Under the pieces are notes generated by a model. The model saw nothing but the letters and a program-made list of their open reading frames with translations, was not told the origin of the DNA and ran no database searches. DNA of 64,000 bases from Rhodococcus sovatensis (GTDB lineage Bacteria; Actinomycetota; Actinomycetes; Mycobacteriales; Mycobacteriaceae): positions 1,550,001 to 1,614,000 of the forward strand of contig NZ_CP147846.1 in the NCBI RefSeq assembly GCF_037327425.1. Reading direction: 5' to 3'. This document shows, in pieces, positions 51,232 through 62,812 of this stretch (position 1 is the stretch's first letter; each line of letters begins with the position of its first letter). Both the position numbers and the translations under genes were made by a program.

Positions 51232-52968
51232 TTACCGACGTGCGGACAGAATCGCGAACGAATGCCCGGGAATCCTTGTCGAGGAGCCGGTCTCGTCCGA
51301 GATCGGCACCTCCCACGCGAGCAGTGTCGATCCGCCCACGGGCACGGTGACCTCGTTCTCGGACAGGTTGCACACCACCCGGAGCGAACCCCGGTACATC
51401 ACGATCCAGCGCGCGTCCTCGTCGTAGTCGATCCGCACGTGGTCCAGCGAAGGATCGGTCAGGTCCGCGTACTCGCGGCGCAGTGCGAGTAATCCACGGT
51501 AGGCATCGAGAAGCCGTGCGTGATCACCAGTTCCGAGCTCGGACCAGTCGAGTTTGGATCGAGTGAACGTGTCCGGATCCTGTGGGTCGGGGATGTCCGC
51601 CTTGTCCCAGCCGTGTTCGGCGAACTCGGCCTTACGGCCCTCGGCAGTGGCCTTGCCGAGCTCGGGTTCGGGGTGCGAGGTGAAGAACTGGAACGGCGTC
51701 GATGCTCCCCATTCTTCGCCCATGAACAGCATCGGCGTGTACGGCGACGCCAACACCAACGCGGCCTTGACGGCGAGCTGGCCGGGCGAGAGGTAGAACC
51801 CGGGTCGATCTCCGATTGCGCGGTTACCGATCTGATCGTGCGTCGTCGTGTACGTAACGAACGAACTCGCTGGAATACGCCTCGTGTCGACGGGACGGCC
51901 ATGGGTGCGGCCACGGAAACTGGAGTACGTACCAGCGTGGAAGAAGCCCTGGCGCAACGTGTTCGCGAGACCTTGCAGCGACCCGAAATCTCCGTAGTAG
52001 CCTTGCCGCTCACCGGAGACCGCGGCGTGGATCGCGTGGTGGATGTCGTCATCCCACTGCGCATCCAGTCCGTACCCGCCGCCCGACCGTGCCGTCACCA
52101 GGCTCGGATCGTTCAGATCGCTTTCCGCGATCAGCGACAGCGGCCGCCTGAGATGGGCCGCCAACCTGCGGGTGTCGACGGCCAGTTCCTCGAGCAGATG
52201 CACCGCAGTGTGATCGACGATGGCGTGTACGGCATCGAGCCGGAGGCCATCGATATGAAATTCGTCGAACCACCGCAGTGCGTTCTCGATCGCGTACCGT
52301 CGTACGACGCCGGAGTCGGCCTCGGCGTAGTTGATCGCCTGACCCCAGCTGTTGGCGCCCTGAGCCATGTACGGACCGAATCGCTCGAGGTAGTTGCCCG
52401 ACGGACCGAGGTGGTTGTACACGACGTCGAGGATCACTGCGAGACCGCGACTGTGGCAGGCGTCGACGAGCCGCTGCAGACCGTCGGGACCGCCGTATGG
52501 CTCGTGGACGGTGTACCAGAGCACCCCGTCGTAACCCCAGTTGTGAGTTCCGTTGAAACCGTTGACCGGCATGACCTCCACAAACGTCACCCCGAGATCG
52601 ACGAGGTGATCCAACCGCTCGATCGCTGCGTCGAAAGTCCCTTCCGCAGTGAAGGTTCCGATGTGCAGCTCATAGATCACGCCACCCTGCAGTTGACGGC
52701 CGGTCCATGACGAGTCGGTCCACACCGACTCGTCGAGTCGGTGCAACTGCGAGGGCTGGTGCACGCCGTCCGGCTGCCGCGGCGATCTGGGATCGGGCAG
52801 GACGGTGGTGTCGTCGTCGAGCACGAAACCGTAGCGGGCATCGGGGGAGGCGTCGACGTCGGCAGACCACCATCCGCTCTCGCCCCGGTGCATCGGATGC
52901 AGAGAACCGTCGACGTCGAGGCGAACGGTGTCCGGCGTCGGTGCCCAGACTTCGAAGCGATGCATCAT
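51232..52968 (-). CDS. treZ: Malto-oligosyltrehalose trehalohydrolase TreZ
   Basis: 578-aa GH13 enzyme that releases trehalose from maltooligosyltrehalose. It has an N-terminal beta-sandwich domain (FEVWAPTPDTVRLDVDG), then the barrel with VYNHLGPSGNY, IDGLRLDAVHAI (nucleophile Asp) and LIAESDLND (acid Glu), and TTTHDQIGNRAIG. Third gene of the treX-treY-treZ operon; the ATG overlaps the treY stop (ATGA). Trehalose is needed for mycolic acid transport in this group. Confidence 0.95.
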   Translation of the reverse strand: MMHRFEVWAPTPDTVRLDVDGSLHPMHRGESGWWSADVDASPDARYGFVLDDDTTVLPDPRSPRQPDGVHQPSQLHRLDESVWTDSSWTGRQLQGGVIYELHIGTFTAEGTFDAAIERLDHLVDLGVTFVEVMPVNGFNGTHNWGYDGVLWYTVHEPYGGPDGLQRLVDACHSRGLAVILDVVYNHLGPSGNYLERFGPYMAQGANSWGQAINYAEADSGVVRRYAIENALRWFDEFHIDGLRLDAVHAIVDHTAVHLLEELAVDTRRLAAHLRRPLSLIAESDLNDPSLVTARSGGGYGLDAQWDDDIHHAIHAAVSGERQGYYGDFGSLQGLANTLRQGFFHAGTYSSFRGRTHGRPVDTRRIPASSFVTYTTTHDQIGNRAIGDRPGFYLSPGQLAVKAALVLASPYTPMLFMGEEWGASTPFQFFTSHPEPELGKATAEGRKAEFAEHGWDKADIPDPQDPDTFTRSKLDWSELGTGDHARLLDAYRGLLALRREYADLTDPSLDHVRIDYDEDARWIVMYRGSLRVVCNLSENEVTVPVGGSTLLAWEVPISDETGSSTRIPGHSFAILSARR

Positions 52969-55352
52969 GCGTCGTGCTCTCCTAAGATCTCGCCTTCGGA
53001 TATCTCGCGAACCAGCAGTGCTACCGGCAATGCGGCAAACACTGTGTCCGCCTGTATGTCACCGCTGTACACCGTGTCGGTCAACCGGTCTCGCCAGCGA
53101 CCTTCGGGGAGTACCACCGATGTCGATCCCCAACCCTGCGAGGCCAACGTGAGCGAGTGGCGTGTGGCGAGGGCAATGACGTCCGGGTTGCCCGTCACCG
53201 GCCCGCGAGCGAAACCGATCACGTGAGTCGACGCGGATCCGGTCGCGTTCACCGGTGCGTACGTCCCACCGACGAAGCTGTCCGGTCGGTCACGGCGCAA
53301 CCGCAGTGCTGCGCGCACGACCCGGAACTTCGCCGCGCCGGTGATGTCGATGAGAGGTACCGAAGTGTCAGCGAGGCGTTGCCGGCGGACGGTGTAGTCG
53401 ACGGGGCGTCGATTGTCGGGATCGACGAGGGAGTCCTCCCACAGTTCCGTGCCTTGATAAACGTCGGGCACCCCGGGACCGACGAGGTGTAGGAGCTTCT
53501 GTCCCAATGAATCACTGCGACCGTGCGGGTCGAGTCGCGCCACAAGCATTGTGACCGAGTCTGCGATCGTGCCCTGCAGAATCGAATCCAACCATGCGTG
53601 AACGGACTTCTCGAATGCTTCGTCCGGCTCGCTCCAGCTGGTTCGAAGCCCGGCCTCGCGTAGAGCCTTCTCGGCATAGGCGTGAATGCGTGAGCGTAGT
53701 TCCTCGTCGATGCGACCGTCGACAGGCCACACCCCGAACAGGTTCTGCCACAGAAACAGTCCGCTAGGCCCGTCGGGGCTCGGCGCGAGTAGTTCCCAGT
53801 CCGCGATGCATCGCGCCCACAGTTGAGGAGTCTGCGACAGAACGCCGATGCGTGCCCGTACGTCCTCGCCTCGCTTGGTGTCGTGGGTCGAGAGTGTGGT
53901 CATGGCAGCAGGCCACCTCACCGCTCGATCTGCGTTCGCGAGGTGGAATGCGGCGGGACTCACACCGAACGAACCCGGGTCGCCGCCGACCTCCTGCAAC
54001 GAGACCAATCGGGTAGCGCGGTAGAACAGGCAGTCCTCGACACCCTTCGCTGTGACGGCTCCGCAGACCTGTTCGAAGCGCACTGCCGATTCGCCATCCG
54101 AGATCAAAGCCGACGTGAGGGCATCGATACCGTCGCCCAGATCGGGCTTCTCCTGGGCCAGTGTTCCGATCACTCGGGCGATGGTTCCTGCGAGAGGTGC
54201 GTAATCGGATCGGTAGTACGGCATACGTGCGACCACCGCAACGATCGCGTCGATGACCGGTTCGAGGTCGACGGCGGTTCCTGATTCGCGGATCACGCAG
54301 CGTGCCAGGCGTCTGACCTCGGGTGCGAGGTCTCCGCGTGCGACCGAGGCCTTGAGAGCTTCCTCGGTGGAATGAAGCCACGACGCATCGTCGCTCGTTC
54401 CCGTGCGAGCCTGCGACAGCTCCAGCAATGCATCGGCACCCGACGCGTCGACGAACACACCACCGAGGTCTGCGAGAGCGTCGTAGCCGGTGGTGCCGTC
54501 GACCGGCAGCGATTCGTCCAGTGGCTCCCCGCGCGCGAGGATCTTCTCGATCACCAACCAGCGGTCCTGGCCGATGAGCTCGCGGAGTTCGATGAGATAT
54601 GTCGCGGGATCCGCCAACCCGTCCGGGTGATCGACTCGAAGTCCGTCGACGAGACCGTCGGTCATCCAGCTCGCCACCTGGCTGTGCGAGTGCGTGAAGA
54701 CGTCCAAGTCCTCCTGGCGAAGGCCGGCGAGTCCGTTGACGGAGAAGAACCGTCGGTAGCCGACGAGTCCCGCCTTCCAACTGACGAGCCGGTAGGCCTG
54801 GCGAGCGTGTACCGATTCCGGCTCGCCGTCACCGGTGCCGTCCGCGATCGGGAACCGGTGCTCGTAGTAGGCCAACAGCGGCTTTTCGCCGGAGCGATCG
54901 ACCGTCAGTTCCTTCGAGTCCTCGTCGGATCCGAGGACGGGCAGGGCGATCTTGCCGTCTACCCCGTTGTCGGGTGCCCAGTCGATGTCGAAGAAGTCTG
55001 CGTACTCCGACAACCGGCCCTTGCCCAGAACGTCCCACCACCACGCGTTCTGCCGCGGGTCGTCGACGCCCACATGGTTGGGCACGATGTCGACGATCAC
55101 ACCCATACCGCGTGAGTGCAGTTCTGCCGCCAACGCTTCGAAGGCTTCGCGGCCACCGAGGGCGGCGGAGACCGTCGTAGGGTCGACGACGTCGTAGCCG
55201 TGCGTGGAACCCCCTGTAGCCGAGAGGATCGGAGACAGATATGCGTGGGTGACGCCGAGGTCGTCGAGATAGTCGACGATCTCTCGCGCGTCGTCGAGAG
55301 TGAACTGGTCCCCTCGCAGTTGTAGTCGATATGTGCTGGAGGGGATCGGCAT
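52965..55352 (-). CDS. treY: Maltooligosyltrehalose synthase TreY
   Basis: 795-aa GH13 enzyme that converts the reducing end of glucans into an alpha,alpha-1,1 linkage. It starts PIPSSTYRLQLRGDQFTLDDA, then has SPILSATGGSTHGYDV and DIVPNHVG, DGLRVDHPDGLADP (nucleophile) and ILARGEPL with the acid Glu, and ALSTHDTKRGEDVRAR-type third motif. The start ATG 55352 lies 3 bp from the treX stop, so the two are coupled. Length is typical. Confidence 0.95.
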   Translation of the reverse strand: MPIPSSTYRLQLRGDQFTLDDAREIVDYLDDLGVTHAYLSPILSATGGSTHGYDVVDPTTVSAALGGREAFEALAAELHSRGMGVIVDIVPNHVGVDDPRQNAWWWDVLGKGRLSEYADFFDIDWAPDNGVDGKIALPVLGSDEDSKELTVDRSGEKPLLAYYEHRFPIADGTGDGEPESVHARQAYRLVSWKAGLVGYRRFFSVNGLAGLRQEDLDVFTHSHSQVASWMTDGLVDGLRVDHPDGLADPATYLIELRELIGQDRWLVIEKILARGEPLDESLPVDGTTGYDALADLGGVFVDASGADALLELSQARTGTSDDASWLHSTEEALKASVARGDLAPEVRRLARCVIRESGTAVDLEPVIDAIVAVVARMPYYRSDYAPLAGTIARVIGTLAQEKPDLGDGIDALTSALISDGESAVRFEQVCGAVTAKGVEDCLFYRATRLVSLQEVGGDPGSFGVSPAAFHLANADRAVRWPAAMTTLSTHDTKRGEDVRARIGVLSQTPQLWARCIADWELLAPSPDGPSGLFLWQNLFGVWPVDGRIDEELRSRIHAYAEKALREAGLRTSWSEPDEAFEKSVHAWLDSILQGTIADSVTMLVARLDPHGRSDSLGQKLLHLVGPGVPDVYQGTELWEDSLVDPDNRRPVDYTVRRQRLADTSVPLIDITGAAKFRVVRAALRLRRDRPDSFVGGTYAPVNATGSASTHVIGFARGPVTGNPDVIALATRHSLTLASQGWGSTSVVLPEGRWRDRLTDTVYSGDIQADTVFAALPVALLVREISEGEILGEHDA

Positions 55353-55355
55353 TCT

Positions 55356-57626
<2,271 letters not shown>

Positions 57627-57660
57627 GGATGAAACCCTACTGTGAGCGGATGGAACCGGC

Positions 57661-59772
57661 TCACCACCAGCCGGTCGAGGCGGCGATTTCGCGGCCCAAT
57701 TCGCTGGTCAGAGTGCGTACGTAGGTGGCGGTGAGGTGATGTTCGTCGCGGTAGACCAGTACGTTTCCCACGACCGCCGGGCAGATCGGTCCATCGCACA
57801 GAGCACTTGTCAGGTCGAGCGGTCGGACGGTGGGAAGCCGGAACGACGACGCCAGTGTCGGATTGATCGGATCGAGAGCGGCGCCTCGCGGCATGCCGCA
57901 CGACATCGCGCTCCCACCGTCGGCGAGGCAGTCGATGGCGCGGTACACGACCCCGTCCTTTACCAACCACGGCGTGTCTCGCATCGCGAGAATCGGGATG
58001 CCGTACGACGTGAGCTCGTTCCAGACGTTGACGTAGAAGTCGGGGGTGTAATCCCCCTGCCCGCCCTCTCGCGGCCGTGTCGATGTCGTGAACACATAGT
58101 CCGGACCTAGTTGTTCGACTTCACTCATGACCGTCTGGGTCCAGTCGAGGCAGTCGGGATACTCGGATTCGCCGAGCATGGGCATTGTCCCCAGGGTGAG
58201 CGGGCAGCCCATTTTCAAGAACGTGACGACTCGGAAGCCTCGGTCACGTCCGAGCATGTCCAGCGCGGTCACCCAGTGCTCGGCATGGGAACTACCGGCG
58301 AGAGCGATGGTCCGCGACGCGCTGAGGTCGCCGTACTCGCAGCTGATTGCGTCGCGGGTTTCGAAGTCGGCAATGCATCCTTCGACGGACGTGACGGGAA
58401 GATCCTCCGGTGCCGAGAACAATGCAGGAACCACGTCCGCGTCGGGCGCCGTTGCTCCGTCGGTCAGTTCGCGCGCGCCGGGATACGTGAAGGGGTCGAG
58501 TTCGTCACTGGCCTGAAGATCCGAGACCGAGCGTTGGATGTAGAAGTTCCATCCGGCGGACCCGCACACCAGTGCGGCAGCAAGAACGGCGGCCGTCGCA
58601 GTGATCGCGATTCTCGGGATGGAACCGCCAGGTGCCTGAAGCGGCTTCTCGACGAGCCGGACCGTCGCCATCGCGAGTACGACCGATGCTGCGATGATCG
58701 CCGCCCCGGTCGCGAGGTCTGCGCTCGGCTTTCCGCTGTACGCCAGAGTGAAGATCAGTAGCGGCCAATGCCACAGGTAGAGCGGAAAGGCGATCGAACC
58801 CAGCCACAGTCCGAACCGTGAGCGCAGCAGGTGCCCGACGCTGGTGTCGGGACCCGCGGCGATCAGTGCAATCGTCGCGAGGACAGGGAACAGAGCCCAC
58901 GGGCCTGGGAACTCGTTCACTCCGTCGAGAAGAAATCCGCAGGCGACAACAGCGGCGAGTCCGAGGACAGCGAGGGCAGTTCTACCGGTTCGGAACTCCG
59001 AGGATCTGCGTTCGTGGGTTGGTCGCGGATGGCGCGCCGCGAACAGTGCAGCGACCGCACCTCCGAGCAGGATCTCCCACAGCCGTGCGCCGGTGTCGTA
59101 GTAGTTCCAGGACTGCAGCCGCGACGTGCCGTCCGCGGCGTAGACGAACGACACCAGTGAGGCGCCCGCGAAGAGAACCAGGTAGACGTGTGGCGGCGGG
59201 CTGGCTCGGTGCACGCCTCTCGACCGCCGAAGGACCCCCGCGAGGCCGAATACGACGACGATGGCCACGAGATAGAACTGGAACTGGACGGCGACCGACC
59301 ACAGGTGCTGCAGGGGACTGACGCTGGGGTCCGCAGCGAGGTAGTCCTGTGACGTCCAAGCCAGCTCCCAGTTGGCGTAGAAGAAGACTCCGGATACCAC
59401 TTGGTTCGCGATGTCTACCCAACGCGTTCTCGGCAACAACAAGGCCGTCGCGACCGCTACGCCGACGAGAACGAGTACCAGCGGCGGGCCGAGCCTGCGG
59501 AGAACTCGTCCGATCCGTGTGAACGGATTCAGCGAGCCTCCGGACTGCGCAGTCCGAATCAGCGATGCGGTGAAAAAGAACCCTGTCAGGACCAGAAATA
59601 CGTCGACGCCGCCGGAGACTCTGCCCATCCAGACGTGGAAAACCACGACGAGTGCGATCGCCACGCCTCGCAACCCGTTCAGGTCTTCCCTTAGCGGTGG
59701 TCGGGGGGCGGTCTGAGCGACGCCGGGGACATCGCCTACGGATACGCCGGCAGGTTGGTACGGGGCGGGCAT
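57661..59772 (-). CDS. Membrane acyltransferase fused to SGNH domain (OatA-like)
   Basis: 703 aa. The acyltransferase-3 membrane domain has about ten helices, with LNGLRGVAIALVVVFHVWM at the first helix (catalytic His) and the FPLYLWHWPLLIF segment. The C-terminal extracytoplasmic SGNH hydrolase-like domain has IALAGSSHAEHW (nucleophile Ser) and YRDEHHLT (Asp-His). Such proteins O-acetylate cell-wall or surface glycans. ATG 59772 lacks a clear Shine-Dalgarno. The position next to treX matches a mycobacterial acyltransferase gene (Rv1565c), suggesting a conserved link. Confidence 0.85.
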   Translation of the reverse strand: MPAPYQPAGVSVGDVPGVAQTAPRPPLREDLNGLRGVAIALVVVFHVWMGRVSGGVDVFLVLTGFFFTASLIRTAQSGGSLNPFTRIGRVLRRLGPPLVLVLVGVAVATALLLPRTRWVDIANQVVSGVFFYANWELAWTSQDYLAADPSVSPLQHLWSVAVQFQFYLVAIVVVFGLAGVLRRSRGVHRASPPPHVYLVLFAGASLVSFVYAADGTSRLQSWNYYDTGARLWEILLGGAVAALFAARHPRPTHERRSSEFRTGRTALAVLGLAAVVACGFLLDGVNEFPGPWALFPVLATIALIAAGPDTSVGHLLRSRFGLWLGSIAFPLYLWHWPLLIFTLAYSGKPSADLATGAAIIAASVVLAMATVRLVEKPLQAPGGSIPRIAITATAAVLAAALVCGSAGWNFYIQRSVSDLQASDELDPFTYPGARELTDGATAPDADVVPALFSAPEDLPVTSVEGCIADFETRDAISCEYGDLSASRTIALAGSSHAEHWVTALDMLGRDRGFRVVTFLKMGCPLTLGTMPMLGESEYPDCLDWTQTVMSEVEQLGPDYVFTTSTRPREGGQGDYTPDFYVNVWNELTSYGIPILAMRDTPWLVKDGVVYRAIDCLADGGSAMSCGMPRGAALDPINPTLASSFRLPTVRPLDLTSALCDGPICPAVVGNVLVYRDEHHLTATYVRTLTSELGREIAASTGWW

Positions 59773-59864
59773 AAGAGGGTGACGGCTCCGGCGGTCGGCA
59801 GTAATCGGGAACGATGCGCGGTATTTCGGCCAAACAATACTGTGCGAGCGCCCCGAGTGTTCAC

Positions 59865-60317
59865 TCAGCCGACAGATGCAGGCAATCGGTGAATGGCGTC
59901 GACGAGGGGGGCGAGCTCCGGTAGCTGCTGCGCGGCCGACAACGAGGTTTCCAGAACACCGTCGTGAGTGGGACGTGCTCGGTCGAGCAACGCGCGGCCC
60001 TCGTCGGTCAACTCGGTGTACATCCCGCGTCGATCGTCCTTGCACAGGACTCGCGTCAGAATTCCGCGATCTTCGAGTCGATTGACGAGGCGAGTGGTTG
60101 CGCTGCTGCTGAGCGCGGTTGCGCGTGCGAGTTGTTGCATTCGCATATGCCAGCCGTCCTGCCGATGGAGAGCATCCAGAACGGTGTATTCGACGACCGA
60201 CAAACTGTGCTCGGTCTGCAGCGCACGTTCGAGGTCGGCCTCGATATGGGCGTGCAATGCAGACAGTGTGCGCCAGCCCTGAGCACGGATGAGGGACGAA
60301 TCGTCGGCGATTCCCAC
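59865..60317 (-). CDS. MarR-family regulator
   Basis: 150 aa. The winged helix reads MRMQQLARATALSSSATTRLVNRLEDRGIL, with the wing at CKDDRRGMYTELTDEGR; N- and C-terminal helices form the dimer. It starts with GTG 60317, followed by a region with two 12-bp direct repeats upstream of the divergent MFS gene. Probable repressor of that pump; the ligand is unknown. Confidence 0.88.
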   Translation of the reverse strand: MGIADDSSLIRAQGWRTLSALHAHIEADLERALQTEHSLSVVEYTVLDALHRQDGWHMRMQQLARATALSSSATTRLVNRLEDRGILTRVLCKDDRRGMYTELTDEGRALLDRARPTHDGVLETSLSAAQQLPELAPLVDAIHRLPASVG

Positions 60318-60361
60318 TGTTCCTCCTTCGGACTCCGAACGGTGACGGCCAGTTTAACAGC

Positions 60362-60410
60362 TTGCGCAGTTATAAGGCGTGTGCAACTATTTGTGAGGCG
60401 TGTGCAATTA
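60362..60410. promoter_or_regulatory. MarR operator candidate in the divergent promoter
   Basis: AGGCGTGTGCAA occurs twice, at 60375-60386 and 60396-60407, exactly 21 bp apart (two helical turns). TTGCGCA at 60362-60368 and TGTGCAA at 60380-60386 form an imperfect palindrome. The region is AT-richer than its surroundings and contains the promoters of both genes. Confidence 0.6.
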
Positions 60411-60460
60411 CATGCATGCGCTTTATATGTGCGAACGCAACTACGAGGGAGTTTGTCACC

Positions 60461-61657
60461 ATGCCGCTAGGACTGCTTGCACTTGCCATCGGAGGGTTCG
60501 GTATCGGGCTCACCGAATTCGTCATCATGGGATTGCTTCCCGAAGTTGCCGCAGATTTCGGCATCACGGAAGGCGTAGCCGGATGGCTGATCACCGGCTA
60601 CGCGCTCAGCGTCGTCGTGGGGGCTGTCGGAGTCACCGCCGTCGTCACACGGTTTCCGAGGAAGAACGTCCTGGTCGCACTGATGGGGCTGTTCATTGCG
60701 GGCAACCTCGTATCCGCGCTCGCCGGGACCTACGAGGCGATGATGTTCGGTCGGATCGTCGCCGCCCTGTGCCATGGTGCCTTTTTCGGCATCGGTGCAG
60801 TCGTCGCTGCGTCTCTGGTTGCGCCGGAGAAGAAAGCAGGGGCGATCGCCATGATGTTCGCCGGACTTACTGCGGCCAACGTCCTGGGTGTCCCATTCGG
60901 AACGCTGCTCGGTCAGACGTACGGCTGGCGATCGACTTTCTGGGCCATCACCGTCATCGGTGTCGTAGCGCTGGTCGGCATCGTCGCCCTGGTTCCTGTA
61001 ACGTCCGACGCCGAAGTTCGTGGAGATCTCCGTTCCGAGCTCGGCGCGTTTCGCCGACTCCAGGTGTGGCTGTCCATCGCGATCACTGTGCTGGGGTACG
61101 GAGGAATGTTCGGCGCGTTCACCTACATCGCGTTCACTCTCACCGATGTCAGCGGATTCGCATCCAGCTCGGTGCCGTGGCTGCTCATCCTGTTCGGAGT
61201 AGGCCTCTTCATCGGCAACTACCTCGGCGGCAAGGCGGCCGATCGCAACCTGACCGCTACGTTGCTCGTTCTGCTCGTTGCGCTGACCGCGGTCCTCGTG
61301 TTGTTCGCGTTCACCGCCGAAAGTCAGATCGCGACGGTCGCATCCCTGTTCCTCATGGGGGCCTTCGGTTTCGCGACCGTTCCAGGTTTGCAGATGCGTG
61401 TGATGTCCTTCGCCGAAGATGCACCGACAATGGCCTCGGGCGCCAACATCGCCGCATTCAATCTCGGGAATGCCCTCGGCGCGTGGATCGGCGGCGTCAC
61501 GATCACCGCAGGACTTGGCTACACCTCACCGATCTGGGCCGGTGCCGGCATCACCGTCGCGGCCGTTGTCGTGCTCGTCGTAGCCACTGCAGTGCAGCGC
61601 GAGCGCGTGGACAAGGGCCGCAGGATCATCCACCTGCACACTCAGTCGGCGCACTGA
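60461..61657 (+). CDS. MFS transporter, 12-helix sugar-efflux/drug type (AraJ/Cml-like)
   Basis: 398 aa with about 12 membrane segments. Typical stretches: GFGIGLTEFVIMGLLPEVA near the N-terminus (DHA1 AraJ-like), ITGYALSVVVGA, LVALMGLFIAGN and RIVAALCHGAFFGIG. The C-terminus is short and basic. ATG 60461 has GAGGGA about 10 nt upstream. Divergently arranged with a MarR regulator, suggesting inducible export of an aromatic or antibiotic compound. Confidence 0.88.
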   Translation: MPLGLLALAIGGFGIGLTEFVIMGLLPEVAADFGITEGVAGWLITGYALSVVVGAVGVTAVVTRFPRKNVLVALMGLFIAGNLVSALAGTYEAMMFGRIVAALCHGAFFGIGAVVAASLVAPEKKAGAIAMMFAGLTAANVLGVPFGTLLGQTYGWRSTFWAITVIGVVALVGIVALVPVTSDAEVRGDLRSELGAFRRLQVWLSIAITVLGYGGMFGAFTYIAFTLTDVSGFASSSVPWLLILFGVGLFIGNYLGGKAADRNLTATLLVLLVALTAVLVLFAFTAESQIATVASLFLMGAFGFATVPGLQMRVMSFAEDAPTMASGANIAAFNLGNALGAWIGGVTITAGLGYTSPIWAGAGITVAAVVVLVVATAVQRERVDKGRRIIHLHTQSAH

Positions 61658-61717
61658 ACCCTGTAAGCGCCACTTCGTGCTCAGCGTGACTTGAACGTTT
61701 CTTGGGGCGCCGATCCG

Positions 61718-62164
61718 TCAGGCAGGGCAGCGGTCCGGGCTTATCAGAGACTGGCGGCACTTTCGGATGCACAATCCGCGATGAGGCGACGAGCCTGGCA
61801 CACCAGCTGTGTGTTGTCTCGTGCTACGTCGCCCGTGTTCGAAAACAATGTGTCCTCGAGGAGCGCGATGGTCAGAACGAGACCGTAGAGGTAGCCGCTG
61901 CACATGGTCGGGAGTGCTGGTAGCGACCGCGAGTGCGTGAAGTTGAGAGTTGCTCACACCGGCCCGGGTGAGTGCCTGATCCGCAGCCCTAGCCGGAAGA
62001 CCGGACGTAGATTCGTCGCCGCTTGCGTAGTGGCGGGTTCGGATTCCTGTGCGCTCGACAATCCAGTCGGGATGAGAATCGCACCAGCCGCCGGCCTCAC
62101 GATTCCCCACCACACGTGGCGGCAAAGCTGTCCCGGTACTGATGATTCCAATAGCCATCGACAT
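61718..62164 (-). pseudogene. Remnant of a 3-ketoacyl-ACP synthase III-like gene
   Basis: The first about 95 residues match the N-terminus of KAS III proteins: IGIISTGTALPPRVV, HPDWIVERTGIRTRHYA, RAADQALTRAG and VATSTPDHVQ. After that the match ends, before the active-site Cys is reached; the frame continues in Arg/Ser-rich sequence typical of a wrong frame. A second frame (ATG about 61911) offers MCSGYLYGLVLTIALLED and then a further 35 residues, which could be the remains of KAS III after a deletion or the tail of another gene. A full KAS III has about 330 aa, with Cys-His-Asn. Start ATG 62164 is a fair guess. Confidence 0.65.
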
Positions 62165-62466
62165 CCCTCGTCGTTACCGCTGAGTACGAACAGGAGTGGC
62201 GCTAAAAGCGTCCGCGTTACCTGTCCACATGATGAACGGTGACTGCGCCAATTGCCGAAAACCGAGAGGTTTGCTCTGTTGAACTCTGGGAGGAGGCTGC
62301 AATGTCTTTGCAGCACATACATTTAGACGAAGGATTCAATGTCCGTTTTGTGATTCATGCACGAAAACTCACCGCATGCTCGATGTGACACTAATCAGGC
62401 GGTACGGCCGGGTTTGAATCGTGTAGCCGACTGGGAGCGTGGAACGCGACCCGGATATCGCGAATA
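62165..62466. other. Intergenic stretch of lower GC, with a possible 28-codon ORF
   Basis: About 300 bp between the KAS III remnant and a possible small gene. The stretch 62290-62400 is markedly AT-richer than the window. It includes the 28-codon ORF given separately. Otherwise I see no gene or repeat. Confidence 0.5.
62302..62388 (+). CDS. Possible 28-aa peptide with a strong ribosome-binding site
   Basis: ATG 62302 is preceded, at 5 nt, by GGGAGGAGG (62288-62296), the best Shine-Dalgarno in this part of the window. The peptide MSLQHIHLDEGF, continuing to the stop at 62388, is rich in His and basic residues and ends TACSM. Codon use is AT-richer than in neighbours. Short length makes coding uncertain; it may be a leader peptide or a recently arrived small gene. 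Confidence 0.35.
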   Translation: MSLQHIHLDEGFNVRFVIHARKLTACSM

Positions 62467-62628
62467 ATGAGTCCCCGTCAATTTGACGCACTCCTATGGA
62501 ATCGGGTGGCCGTGAAGGTCATCGACGAGATGGCCGCCTGGACCGGACGCTCGCCCGAGTGGCAACACCGGTTTCGAGAAGGGTTGGAGACGCCGAAAGG
62601 AAATGTAACTGCCATCCCTCGCAGGTAG
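62467..62628 (+). CDS. Possible 53-aa protein of unknown function
   Basis: ATG 62467 to TAG 62628. The translation starts MSPRQFDALLWN and includes RVAVKVIDEMAAWTG and SPEWQHRFREGLE, with a mostly G/C third position (host-like codon use) and an ordinary mix of charged and hydrophobic residues. No clear Shine-Dalgarno; the AATA before the ATG would suit a leaderless start. No family recognised. Confidence 0.4.
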   Translation: MSPRQFDALLWNRVAVKVIDEMAAWTGRSPEWQHRFREGLETPKGNVTAIPRR

Positions 62629-62812
62629 ATTGCCGATCGGTGCGCCCCAGAAACGACCTAGCTCTCAACCGGTCAACGCATCAACAGGCATAGCTGCTGT
62701 ACGCAAAGCTGGCGAGTTCGGAACCTCGAGCCTGGAGGGATGCGTTGGCGGCTCCGGACAGTCGGCGTCGCAGCTTGTGGCTGAGACGGGGATGTGGCCG
62801 GGATGCGTTTTG

